A stretch of DNA of 64,000 nucleotides from Flectonema sp. DT1601 (Eukaryota; Euglenozoa; Diplonemea; Diplonemida; Diplonemidae), in assembly GCA_964019425.1 (NCBI GenBank), contig OZ025823.1, positions 1 through 64,000 on the forward strand, read 5' to 3'. Below the pieces are notes generated by a model. The model made no database searches. It was not told the DNA's origin and worked only from the letters and a program-made list of their open reading frames with translations. How positions within the stretch are numbered: the stretch's first letter is position 1; every line of letters begins with the position of its first letter. A program made the position numbers and the translations under genes. Shown here one piece after another: positions 1-9,346 of the stretch.

Positions 1-3000
1 TTGCGGGTTTGCGGGTTTGCGGGTTTGCGGGTTTGCGGGTTTGCGGGTTTGCGGGTTTGCGGGTTTGCGGGTTTGCGGGTTTGCGGGTTTGCGGGTTTGC
101 GGGTTTGCGGGTTTGCGGGTTTGCGGGTTTGCGGGTTTGCGGGTTTGCGGGTTTGCGGGTTTGCGGGTTTGCGGGTTTGCGGGTTTGCGGGTTTGCGGGT
201 TTGCGGGTTTGCGGGTTTGCGGGTTTGCGGGTTTGCGGGTTTGCGGGTTTGCGGGTTTGCGGGTTTGCGGGTTTGCGGGTTTGCGGGTTTGCGGGTTTGC
301 GGGTTTGCGGGTTTGCGGGTTTGCGGGTTTGCGGGTTTGCGGGTTTGCGGGTTTGCGGGTTTGCGGGTTTGCGGGTTTGCGGGTTTGCGGGTTTGCGGGT
401 TTGCGGGTTTGCGGGTTTGCGGGTTTGCGGGTTTGCGGGTTTGCGGGTTTGCGGGTTTGCGGGTTTGCGGGTTTGCGGGTTTGCGGGTTTGCGGGTTTGC
501 GGGTTTGCGGGTTTGCGGGTTTGCGGGTTTGCGGGTTTGCGGGTTTGCGGGTTTGCGGGTTTGCGGGTTTGCGGGTTTGCGGGTTTGCGGGTTTGCGGGT
601 TTGCGGGTTTGCGGGTTTGCGGGTTTGCGGGTTTGCGGGTTTGCGGGTTTGCGGGTTTGCGGGTTTGCGGGTTTGCGGGTTTGCGGGTTTGCGGGTTTGC
701 GGGTTTGCGGGTTTGCGGGTTTGCGGGTTTGCGGGTTTGCGGGTTTGCGGGTTTGCGGGTTTGCGGGTTTGCGGGTTTGCGGGTTTGCGGGTTTGCGGGT
801 TTGCGGGTTTGCGGGTTTGCGGGTTTGCGGGTTTGCGGGTTTGCGGGTTTGCGGGTTTGCGGGTTTGCGGGTTTGCGGGTTTGCGGGTTTGCGGGTTTGC
901 GGGTTTGCGGGTTTGCGGGTTTGCGGGTTTGCGGGTTTGCGGGTTTGCGGGTTTGCGGGTTTGCGGGTTTGCGGGTTTGCGGGTTTGCGGGTTTGCGGGT
1001 TTGCGGGTTTGCGGGTTTGCGGGTTTGCGGGTTTGCGGGTTTGCGGGTTTGCGGGTTTGCGGGTTTGCGGGTTTGCGGGTTTGCGGGTTTGCGGGTTTGC
1101 GGGTTTGCGGGTTTGCGGGTTTGCGGGTTTGCGGGTTTGCGGGTTTGCGGGTTTGCGGGTTTGCGGGTTTGCGGGTTTGCGGGTTTGCGGGTTTGCGGGT
1201 TTGCGGGTTTGCGGGTTTGCGGGTTTGCGGGTTTGCGGGTTTGCGGGTTTGCGGGTTTGCGGGTTTGCGGGTTTGCGGGTTTGCGGGTTTGCGGGTTTGC
1301 GGGTTTGCGGGTTTGCGGGTTTGCGGGTTTGCGGGTTTGCGGGTTTGCGGGTTTGCGGGTTTGCGGGTTTGCGGGTTTGCGGGTTTGCGGGTTTGCGGGT
1401 TTGCGGGTTTGCGGGTTTGCGGGTTTGCGGGTTTGCGGGTTTGCGGGTTTGCGGGTTTGCGGGTTTGCGGGTTTGCGGGTTTGCGGGTTTGCGGGTTTGC
1501 GGGTTTGCGGGTTTGCGGGTTTGCGGGTTTGCGGGTTTGCGGGTTTGCGGGTTTGCGGGTTTGCGGGTTTGCGGGTTTGCGGGTTTGCGGGTTTGCGGGT
1601 TTGCGGGTTTGCGGGTTTGCGGGTTTGCGGGTTTGCGGGTTTGCGGGTTTGCGGGTTTGCGGGTTTGCGGGTTTGCGGGTTTGCGGGTTTGCGGGTTTGC
1701 GGGTTTGCGGGTTTGCGGGTTTGCGGGTTTGCGGGTTTGCGGGTTTGCGGGTTTGCGGGTTTGCGGGTTTGCGGGTTTGCGGGTTTGCGGGTTTGCGGGT
1801 TTGCGGGTTTGCGGGTTTGCGGGTTTGCGGGTTTGCGGGTTTGCGGGTTTGCGGGTTTGCGGGTTTGCGGGTTTGCGGGTTTGCGGGTTTGCGGGTTTGC
1901 GGGTTTGCGGGTTTGCGGGTTTGCGGGTTTGCGGGTTTGCGGGTTTGCGGGTTTGCGGGTTTGCGGGTTTGCGGGTTTGCGGGTTTGCGGGTTTGCGGGT
2001 TTGCGGGTTTGCGGGTTTGCGGGTTTGCGGGTTTGCGGGTTTGCGGGTTTGCGGGTTTGCGGGTTTGCGGGTTTGCGGGTTTGCGGGTTTGCGGGTTTGC
2101 GGGTTTGCGGGTTTGCGGGTTTGCGGGTTTGCGGGTTTGCGGGTTTGCGGGTTTGCGGGTTTGCGGGTTTGCGGGTTTGCGGGTTTGCGGGTTTGCGGGT
2201 TTGCGGGTTTGCGGGTTTGCGGGTTTGCGGGTTTGCGGGTTTGCGGGTTTGCGGGTTTGCGGGTTTGCGGGTTTGCGGGTTTGCGGGTTTGCGGGTTTGC
2301 GGGTTTGCGGGTTTGCGGGTTTGCGGGTTTGCGGGTTTGCGGGTTTGCGGGTTTGCGGGTTTGCGGGTTTGCGGGTTTGCGGGTTTGCGGGTTTGCGGGT
2401 TTGCGGGTTTGCGGGTTTGCGGGTTTGCGGGTTTGCGGGTTTGCGGGTTTGCGGGTTTGCGGGTTTGCGGGTTTGCGGGTTTGCGGGTTTGCGGGTTTGC
2501 GGGTTTGCGGGTTTGCGGGTTTGCGGGTTTGCGGGTTTGCGGGTTTGCGGGTTTGCGGGTTTGCGGGTTTGCGGGTTTGCGGGTTTGCGGGTTTGCGGGT
2601 TTGCGGGTTTGCGGGTTTGCGGGTTTGCGGGTTTGCGGGTTTGCGGGTTTGCGGGTTTGCGGGTTTGCGGGTTTGCGGGTTTGCGGGTTTGCGGGTTTGC
2701 GGGTTTGCGGGTTTGCGGGTTTGCGGGTTTGCGGGTTTGCGGGTTTGCGGGTTTGCGGGTTTGCGGGTTTGCGGGTTTGCGGGTTTGCGGGTTTGCGGGT
2801 TTGCGGGTTTGCGGGTTTGCGGGTTTGCGGGTTTGCGGGTTTGCGGGTTTGCGGGTTTGCGGGTTTGCGGGTTTGCGGGTTTGCGGGTTTGCGGGTTTGC
2901 GGGTTTGCGGGTTTGCGGGTTTGCGGGTTTGCGGGTTTGCGGGTTTGCGGGTTTGCGGGTTTGCGGGTTTGCGGGTTTGCGGGTTTGCGGGTTTGCGGGT

Positions 3001-5486
3001 TTGCGGGTTTGCGGGTTTGCGGGTTTGCGGGTTTGCGGGTTTGCGGGTTTGCGGGTTTGCGGGTTTGCGGGTTTGCGGGTTTGCGGGTTTGCGGGTTTGC
3101 GGGTTTGCGGGTTTGCGGGTTTGCGGGTTTGCGGGTTTGCGGGTTTGCGGGTTTGCGGGTTTGCGGGTTTGCGGGTTTGCGGGTTTGCGGGTTTGCGGGT
3201 TTGCGGGTTTGCGGGTTTGCGGGTTTGCGGGTTTGCGGGTTTGCGGGTTTGCGGGTTTGCGGGTTTGCGGGTTTGCGGGTTTGCGGGTTTGCGGGTTTGC
3301 GGGTTTGCGGGTTTGCGGGTTTGCGGGTTTGCGGGTTTGCGGGTTTGCGGGTTTGCGGGTTTGCGGGTTTGCGGGTTTGCGGGTTTGCGGGTTTGCGGGT
3401 TTGCGGGTTTGCGGGTTTGCGGGTTTGCGGGTTTGCGGGTTTGCGGGTTTGCGGGTTTGCGGGTTTGCGGGTTTGCGGGTTTGCGGGTTTGCGGGTTTGC
3501 GGGTTTGCGGGTTTGCGGGTTTGCGGGTTTGCGGGTTTGCGGGTTTGCGGGTTTGCGGGTTTGCGGGTTTGCGGGTTTGCGGGTTTGCGGGTTTGCGGGT
3601 TTGCGGGTTTGCGGGTTTGCGGGTTTGCGGGTTTGCGGGTTTGCGGGTTTGCGGGTTTGCGGGTTTGCGGGTTTGCGGGTTTGCGGGTTTGCGGGTTTGC
3701 GGGTTTGCGGGTTTGCGGGTTTGCGGGTTTGCGGGTTTGCGGGTTTGCGGGTTTGCGGGTTTGCGGGTTTGCGGGTTTGCGGGTTTGCGGGTTTGCGGGT
3801 TTGCGGGTTTGCGGGTTTGCGGGTTTGCGGGTTTGCGGGTTTGCGGGTTTGCGGGTTTGCGGGTTTGCGGGTTTGCGGGTTTGCGGGTTTGCGGGTTTGC
3901 GGGTTTGCGGGTTTGCGGGTTTGCGGGTTTGCGGGTTTGCGGGTTTGCGGGTTTGCGGGTTTGCGGGTTTGCGGGTTTGCGGGTTTGCGGGTTTGCGGGT
4001 TTGCGGGTTTGCGGGTTTGCGGGTTTGCGGGTTTGCGGGTTTGCGGGTTTGCGGGTTTGCGGGTTTGCGGGTTTGCGGGTTTGCGGGTTTGCGGGTTTGC
4101 GGGTTTGCGGGTTTGCGGGTTTGCGGGTTTGCGGGTTTGCGGGTTTGCGGGTTTGCGGGTTTGCGGGTTTGCGGGTTTGCGGGTTTGCGGGTTTGCGGGT
4201 TTGCGGGTTTGCGGGTTTGCGGGTTTGCGGGTTTGCGGGTTTGCGGGTTTGCGGGTTTGCGGGTTTGCGGGTTTGCGGGTTTGCGGGTTTGCGGGTTTGC
4301 GGGTTTGCGGGTTTGCGGGTTTGCGGGTTTGCGGGTTTGCGGGTTTGCGGGTTTGCGGGTTTGCGGGTTTGCGGGTTTGCGGGTTTGCGGGTTTGCGGGT
4401 TTGCGGGTTTGCGGGTTTGCGGGTTTGCGGGTTTGCGGGTTTGCGGGTTTGCGGGTTTGCGGGTTTGCGGGTTTGCGGGTTTGCGGGTTTGCGGGTTTGC
4501 GGGTTTGCGGGTTTGCGGGTTTGCGGGTTTGCGGGTTTGCGGGTTTGCGGGTTTGCGGGTTTGCGGGTTTGCGGGTTTGCGGGTTTGCGGGTTTGCGGGT
4601 TTGCGGGTTTGCGGGTTTGCGGGTTTGCGGGTTTGCGGGTTTGCGGGTTTGCGGGTTTGCGGGTTTGCGGGTTTGCGGGTTTGCGGGTTTGCGGGTTTGC
4701 GGGTTTGCGGGTTTGCGGGTTTGCGGGTTTGCGGGTTTGCGGGTTTGCGGGTTTGCGGGTTTGCGGGTTTGCGGGTTTGCGGGTTTGCGGGTTTGCGGGT
4801 TTGCGGGTTTGCGGGTTTGCGGGTTTGCGGGTTTGCGGGTTTGCGGGTTTGCGGGTTTGCGGGTTTGCGGGTTTGCGGGTTTGCGGGTTTGCGGGTTTGC
4901 GGGTTTGCGGGTTTGCGGGTTTGCGGGTTTGCGGGTTTGCGGGTTTGCGGGTTTGCGGGTTTGCGGGTTTGCGGGTTTGCGGGTTTGCGGGTTTGCGGGT
5001 TTGCGGGTTTGCGGGTTTGCGGGTTTGCGGGTTTGCGGGTTTGCGGGTTTGCGGGTTTGCGGGTTTGCGGGTTTGCGGGTTTGCGGGTTTGCGGGTTTGC
5101 GGGTTTGCGGGTTTGCGGGTTTGCGGGTTTGCGGGTTTGCGGGTTTGCGGGTTTGCGGGTTTGCGGGTTTGCGGGTTTGCGGGTTTGCGGGTTTGCGGGT
5201 TTGCGGGTTTGCGGGTTTGCGGGTTTGCGGGTTTGCGGGTTTGCGGGTTTGCGGGTTTGCGGGTTTGCGGGTTTGCGGGTTTGCGGGTTTGCGGGTTTGC
5301 GGGTTTGCGGGTTTGCGGGTTTGCGGGTTTGCGGGTTTGCGGGTTTGCGGGTTTGCGGGTTTGCGGGTTTGCGGGTTTGCGGGTTTGCGGGTTTGCGGGT
5401 TTGCGGGTTTGCGGGTTTGCGGGTTTGCGGGTTTGCGGGTTTGCGGGTTTGCGGGTTTGCGGGTTTGCGGGTTTGCGGGTTTGCGG
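1..5486 (+). repeat. Perfect 8-bp satellite array (TTTGCGGG)n, about 685 copies
   Basis: The unit TTTGCGGG repeats from the first base of the window to 5486, where GCGG is followed by TGCTTGCC instead of the unit. I saw no variant copy in the printed rows. The array is cut by the window edge, so its true length is unknown. An 8-bp unit without stop codons leaves all six frames open, so the long RVCGFAGL-type translations on the plus strand are artefacts of periodicity. GGG runs five bases apart make the plus strand a continuous G-quadruplex-capable tract, and each unit has one CpG. The G-rich strand points into the window, opposite to what a chromosome end at base 1 would show. Confidence 0.97.
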
Positions 5487-6797
5487 TGCTTGCCGTTGTT
5501 GAAGCAGCAGACCCTGCTGCTGTAGCGCCTGCTGCTGCAGCGCCTGCTGTTGTTGAGTCATCTGCTGTTGCTGTGCGTTCAGACTCTCCTCCAACCTCCG
5601 TTGTTCCTGTTGCTGAAACTTGTTCTGCTCCTGTTGCAGCAGCTGCTGTTGCTGGAGCTGCTGCTGCTGAAGCTGCTGCTCGTTGCTCTTCGCTTGTTCC
5701 GCCAGCTTGTGCTGGTCCAGCTGGCGTTGCTGTTCCTGTTGTTGCACTTGTTGTTGCTTCAGCAGCTCGTCCCGAAGCCTTAACTGCTCCTCCAACTTCC
5801 GTTGATCCTCTTGGAACTGTTGTTGCTGAGCTTGCTGTTGTTGAATCTGCTTCTGTTGCTGTTCTTGTGCCAATTGACTCTGCAGTTCTTGCTTTTGTTG
5901 CTGCTGCTTCTGTAATTCCTGCTCCTCCCTCTGTTGGTCCAGCAGGTTTTGCTGCAGCTCGAGTCGCTGCCGCAACTCCTCCCGCTTCTGCTGCTCGGTC
6001 TTCAGCACGCCGTCCTGTCTGGCCTTTCCCTTCGCCATCTGCATCACAGCCTCCCCGAGCTCTTCCTGCCTATCCGCTACGGAGTTGAAAGCCTCTTCGG
6101 CCGCACCTTCAACCATGGCGGTGTGTTCTTCCGCCTTCACCTGCCTCCGGGCTTGCTCGTTGATCACCTGGGCCACCCGGCTCACGGTGACTTCCAGGTT
6201 CTCCCCGGCCGTCGTGTGTTGTGCTTGGCGAGCAGCCAACTGCTCCGATTGGTGGGCCACAGCCTGACCCTTCAGCTCCCGGTAGGCCATGCCTCCCGCG
6301 CGAGCCAACCCCTCCAAACTGGGGTTCGTTCCCGAAACCGGTTCCGCGAAAACCGGCGGTGGCACCTGTTCCATCGAGTCCACCTCCATCACCATGAGGG
6401 TCGACCTCCCCCCCGTCATCGGCGACGGAACCGAGGGTGCCGAGCCCGTCATCGTCCCCAGCCTTCTCATCCTCTCCTTCACCGCATCGGCGTTGACCTC
6501 GACCAGGCCCGTCAACAGCACGAACACAGTCCGTGCCGACAGCGTTCTCGCCAACCCCACCGGGATGTCGAGACACAGAGCTAACAACTTGTCGTTGTCA
6601 GCTCTGCGGGATGAATTGCTGTCCTCCCGACAGGTGGGCATCCAAATGCTGTCCCCACCGGACAGCCCCATCGCTTGTTGGAACCTGCGGTTCCTTGCCT
6701 CCAGGGACACCTTCATGCGCCCCACCTCCCCTAGTATCGCCTTCGCCTTCCCGGCGATACTAGCGGGCACCGAAAAATCATAATAATGATCCGGCAT
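1..6797 (-). CDS. Gln-rich coiled-coil protein whose frame runs into the 8-bp array (3' end outside window)
   Basis: The minus-strand frame opens with ATG at 6797, three codons after an in-frame TAA, and has no stop down to base 1. I checked it row by row. Residues 1-437 (6797-5487) are not repetitive at first: MPDHYYDFSVPAS, then charged helical segments with Met/Leu/Arg. From about residue 250 it is a long Gln/Glu/Leu/Arg coiled-coil, then nearly pure poly-Gln heptads. After 5486 the frame translates the 8-bp array as KPANPQTR repeated, possibly for more than 1800 residues. The unique part is clearly GC-richer than the rest of the window. No homologue is recognised; a Gag-like or other mobile-element structural protein is possible. 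The real stop codon or an intron could lie left of the window, or the array may interrupt the gene. I am fairly sure that the first 437 codons are coding and unsure about the array. Confidence 0.6.
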   Translation of the reverse strand, partial: MPDHYYDFSVPASIAGKAKAILGEVGRMKVSLEARNRRFQQAMGLSGGDSIWMPTCREDSNSSRRADNDKLLALCLDIPVGLARTLSARTVFVLLTGLVEVNADAVKERMRRLGTMTGSAPSVPSPMTGGRSTLMVMEVDSMEQVPPPVFAEPVSGTNPSLEGLARAGGMAYRELKGQAVAHQSEQLAARQAQHTTAGENLEVTVSRVAQVINEQARRQVKAEEHTAMVEGAAEEAFNSVADRQEELGEAVMQMAKGKARQDGVLKTEQQKREELRQRLELQQNLLDQQREEQELQKQQQQKQELQSQLAQEQQQKQIQQQQAQQQQFQEDQRKLEEQLRLRDELLKQQQVQQQEQQRQLDQHKLAEQAKSNEQQLQQQQLQQQQLLQQEQNKFQQQEQRRLEESLNAQQQQMTQQQQALQQQALQQQGLLLQQRQAPQTRKPANPQTRKPANPQTRKPANPQTRKPANPQTRKPANPQTRKPANPQTRKPANPQTRKPANPQTRKPANPQTRKPANPQTRKPANPQTRKPANPQTRKPANPQTRKPANPQTRKPANPQTRKPANPQTRKPANPQTRKPANPQTRKPANPQTRKPANPQTRKPANPQTRKPANPQTRKPANPQTRKPANPQTRKPANPQTRKPANPQTRKPANPQTRKPANPQTRKPANPQTRKPANPQTRKPANPQTRKPANPQTRKPANPQTRKPANPQTRKPANPQTRKPANPQTRKPANPQTRKPANPQTRKPANPQTRKPANPQTRKPANPQTRKPANPQTRKPANPQTRKPANPQTRKPANPQTRKPANPQTRKPANPQTRKPANPQTRKPANPQTRKPANPQTRKPANPQTRKPANPQTRKPANPQTRKPANPQTRKPANPQTRKPANPQTRKPANPQTRKPANPQTRKPANPQTRKPANPQTRKPANPQTRKPANPQTRKPANPQTRKPANPQTRKPANPQTRKPANPQTRKPANPQTRKPANPQTRKPANPQTRKPANPQTRKPANPQTRKPANPQTRKPANPQTRKPANPQTRKPANPQTRKPANPQTRKPANPQTRKPANPQTRKPANPQTRKPANPQTRKPANPQTRKPANPQTRKPANPQTRKPANPQTRKPANPQTRKPANPQTRKPANPQTRKPANPQTRKPANPQTRKPANPQTRKPANPQTRKPANPQTRKPANPQTRKPANPQTRKPANPQTRKPANPQTRKPANPQTRKPANPQTRKPANPQTRKPANPQTRKPANPQTRKPANPQTRKPANPQTRKPANPQTRKPANPQTRKPANPQTRKPANPQTRKPANPQTRKPANPQTRKPANPQTRKPANPQTRKPANPQTRKPANPQTRKPANPQTRKPANPQTRKPANPQTRKPANPQTRKPANPQTRKPANPQTRKPANPQTRKPANPQTRKPANPQTRKPANPQTRKPANPQTRKPANPQTRKPANPQTRKPANPQTRKPANPQTRKPANPQTRKPANPQTRKPANPQTRKPANPQTRKPANPQTRKPANPQTRKPANPQTRKPANPQTRKPANPQTRKPANPQTRKPANPQTRKPANPQTRKPANPQTRKPANPQTRKPANPQTRKPANPQTRKPANPQTRKPANPQTRKPANPQTRKPANPQTRKPANPQTRKPANPQTRKPANPQTRKPANPQTRKPANPQTRKPANPQTRKPANPQTRKPANPQTRKPANPQTRKPANPQTRKPANPQTRKPANPQTRKPANPQTRKPANPQTRKPANPQTRKPANPQTRKPANPQTRKPANPQTRKPANPQTRKPANPQTRKPANPQTRKPANPQTRKPANPQTRKPANPQTRKPANPQTRKPANPQTRKPANPQTRKPANPQTRKPANPQTRKPANPQTRKPANPQTRKPANPQTRKPANPQTRKPANPQTRKPANPQTRKPANPQTRKPANPQTRKPANPQTRKPANPQTRKPANPQTRKPANPQTRKPANPQTRKPANPQTRKPANPQTRKPANPQTRKPANPQTRKPANPQTRKPANPQTRKPANPQTRKPANPQTRKPANPQTRKPANPQTRKPANPQTRKPANPQTRKPANPQTRKPANPQTRKPANPQTRKPANPQTRKPANPQTRKPANPQTRKPANPQTRKPANPQTRKPANPQTRKPANPQTRKPANPQTRKPANPQTRKPANPQTRKPANPQTRKPANPQTRKPANPQTRKPANPQTRKPANPQTRKPANPQTRKPANPQTRKPANPQTRKPANPQTRKPANPQTRKPANPQTRKPANPQTRKPANPQTR

Positions 6798-7012
6798 ATT
6801 TTCTTAAAACGCTTTGCGTTAAGACCCCTTCCTAGCCTGAATAAATGAGTACAATGAAATAATGATAAGAGAAACAGTGAAATGATAATTCTGAAATAAA
6901 GAGAACAGAAATAATACTTAAACAACATTTAATATTGATCAATGAAAAGGAAAATATTATAAGAGTATATCGTACTTCACTTGCCTTTTGTGCAGTTCCC
7001 AGTCTGAGTGTT
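6798..7012. other. AT-rich spacer, nothing recognised
   Basis: This short AT-rich stretch lies between the start of the Gln-rich frame and the second 8-bp array. If the Gln-rich frame is a gene, its promoter or leader would be here. No clear TATA box or splice acceptor stands out. Confidence 0.5.
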
Positions 7013-7190
7013 GGTTTGCGGGTTTGCGGGTTTGCAGGTTTGCGGGTTTGCGGGTTTGCGGGTTTGCGGGTTTGCGGGTTTGCGGGTTTGCGGGTTTGCG
7101 GGTTTGCGGGTTTGCGGGTTTGCGGGTTTGCGGGTTTGCGGGTTTGCGGGTTTGCGGGTTTGCGGGTTTGCGGGTTTGCGGGTTTGCGGG
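7013..7190 (+). repeat. 8-bp array, block 2 (about 22 copies)
   Basis: Same unit and same orientation as the array at 1-5486, starting after GTTCCCAGTCTGAGTG and ending at GGGCCTACACCC. One early copy carries a G-to-A change (TTTGCAGG). Both strands are open through it by periodicity. Confidence 0.95.
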
Positions 7191-7833
7191 CCTACACCCA
7201 ATCCTGCTGACATTCCTTCAAGGGAGACTGTTTCTCATTCGACCAAGGGGAAGGTTAAACAAGCGTTGGGGGACTTTTTCAACATGCGCAGGGGTGGTGG
7301 AGCTGAGTGGAAAGAAATAATCAAAGGAATCAGACAGAAAAGTGTATGATTCCGAAGTTGGAAAAATGAACGAAACAGCAGACATTTTTATATATTCTTT
7401 AGCCTTCTATTTTTTCAAAAAGAAATTCTTTATACAGCTCGATCACTTCTTTCTCTCACACTCACGTTTTCGAAGCCCACCCTCCTCACCCCTCCACCCC
7501 GTGGTGGAGCTGAGTCCAACGAAAACGGACTTCAGTTACCCCGCCGCAGCGAGCCACCTTGAACCAGGGTGTTCTTGCAATCGCGCGTTCTAGTGTAATC
7601 GCTTGTTATTGGTGCGTGTGTAGTTTTTAAGTTTTATTATTTCGACAGGTGCAAAGCATGGAAGGACAATTACCACCAAAACGCCCCTTCGGCGGTTGCC
7701 ATCCCACACGCACGAAGTGCGCTCTCCTTCCGTGTTCTTAAGTCTACATTTCCCTTTTTAGGGCAGGGTAACCCGGTCTGCTGCCACAAGCTGTCCAGAC
7801 TTGTCGGCATGCTGAACTCGTACGACATTTCAA
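7191..7833. other. Unassigned region with short open stretches
   Basis: A plus-strand open stretch follows the array (7191-7349) and gives a charged helix-like peptide (KGKVKQALGDFF, then AEWKEIIKGI). It has no start codon outside the array and no recognised homologue. The motif GTGGTGGAGCTGAGT occurs twice (near 7293 and 7502). No gene can be called. Confidence 0.3.
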
Positions 7834-8245
7834 AACTTTAACGTAAAAGTCTGAAAAACCCTGTGATAAAGCTAAAAGAATGATATTGTAGGAAAAATAA
7901 ATCTTAAAAGTAATCTGATTTCTTTTCTGGACTTGAAAAGCCTAAGAAAGCCGTTTTAACAGGAACAGCTTGAATGCACTCGGAATCACAAAAATAGTCT
8001 AGGGGAAGTCCCCTTTTGAAGAAAGACTGCTTGTCTAACGATCAGCTTCTGCAACCAAGTCGGTGCAGCAAACTTATTGTCAATGAGCGGACCCTTCGGA
8101 AAACAGAAAAAACAATTGAAGTTGAGAACTCAAACTTCTTTTGACACTAGCAATAAATAATGAAATGAAAACAAGAGAAAATGATATTAGATAAATTAAA
8201 CACTGCCATTTGCAAGGTTCCCAAGTGGTAAGGGTTTGCGGGTTT
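7834..8245 (+). repeat. Dispersed repeat, copy A, ending in 8-mer units
   Basis: This segment is clearly related to 14331-14725. Shared landmarks in the same order are AACCCTGTGATAAAGC, TGAGAACTCAAACTTC and CTGCCATTTGCAAGGTTCCC. After the last landmark this copy has only GGGTTTGCGGGTTT, while the other copy runs into a 110-bp 8-mer array. Divergence is substantial (scattered substitutions and indels), so these are old copies. There is no coding capacity. Confidence 0.75.
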
Positions 8246-8359
8246 CTCCTATATAATTGTCAGCATTGGGGATATTTTGGGTTCTGAGGAAATCCACCAA
8301 GTCCTGGGCCAGGTACCCAGGCCAGGCCTCACCTAATTACACACTAATTCTTCTTTGCA

Positions 8360-9240
8360 TTCCCGCAAGAAGGTCTGGTTCTAAGTGCAACATAAGTGTT
8401 GACTGGTGCCACGCATTACAGAAAGAAAAGTAGCGTTGCATATTGACCTGTGGCAAGTCGGCGCTACCAAATGACAGTCTGATGATCCACGGCGGGCGTT
8501 TGCAGAAGGAAATTTGCCTTTGTCACTGAATTTTTTTTTTTTTTTTACCACTTTTTGCGCCACTCACCTCCAAAAAAACATGAGTAAATCTTTTTTTATG
8601 GTTATCTCTCGACCTATCGGCCCCAAAAAGTCTTTACAAATTTCTGTGTGGAGAAAAAGGTTTTGCAGTTGTTTGCCAGTCAAAACTTACGCAGCACTGT
8701 AAGCTGGCCAGGCCTAGCTACTTCCGTACTCGGAATGAGGCTTCTGTTTCTTCCTGCTAGCAGGCCTGGTGCTGAGTGCTACGTAATAGTGCCACGCATT
8801 ACAGGAATAATATTAGGTCGCCCAGAAGTGCTATGTAAGCGCCAGGCCTAGCTACTTCCGTACTGGGAATGAGGCTTCTGTTTCTCCCCGCAAGCAGGCC
8901 TGGTGCTAAGTGCTACGTAAGTGTTGAATGGTGTCACGCATTGCGGGAAGAAAGTAGGGTGGAGTGGGGTAGAGTAGGGTAGAGTGTTGCATGTTAACCT
9001 GTTGCAGGTTGGCACTACCAAATGACCTGATGACCCACGGGGGGGCGTTTGCGGAAAGAGAATTGCTGCTTTTGCAGTTATTTGCCTTTGTCACGGGATA
9101 TTTTTTTTTTTTTTTTACTGCTTTTTGTGCCACTCACCTCCAAGAAATCATGGTTACACCTTTTTTATGGTTATCCCTTGGCCTACCGATCTCGAAAAGG
9201 CTTCACAAATCCCCTGAGGAGAATAGGTTTTAGAGTTTTG
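8360..9240 (+). repeat. Two diverged tandem copies of a roughly 520-bp repeat
   Basis: The block starting near 8360 (GGTCTGGTTCTAAGTGC, CACGCATTACAG, CTACCAAATGAC, a T tract, GCCACTCACCTCCAA, TTTTTTATGGTTATC) recurs near 8885-9215 with the same landmarks in order. A shorter piece, GCCAGGCCTAGCTACTTCCG, occurs twice, near 8707 and 8851. The short open frames here are not supported as genes. Confidence 0.7.
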
Positions 9241-9346
9241 GTGCCAAGCTGTCTTTTTGTTATGGCTTAGACAATTTGGGTTTTAATAAATAATTCCTTT
9301 CATTTTTGCCACTTTTCTGCAACCAATGCTTATGTAGCACCCCTGA

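Noticed and set aside
1..5486. Terminal telomere
   Set aside because: At a left chromosome end the plus strand should be C-rich; here it is G-rich. Internal blocks of the same unit also occur. A telomere extending to the left in another arrangement cannot be excluded, but nothing supports it.
1..6088. Three plus-strand frames of 1833-2023 codons (RVCGFAGL repeats)
   Set aside because: An 8-bp unit without stops leaves every frame open; there is no start or unique coding sequence on the plus strand, and the unique flank codes sensibly only on the minus strand.
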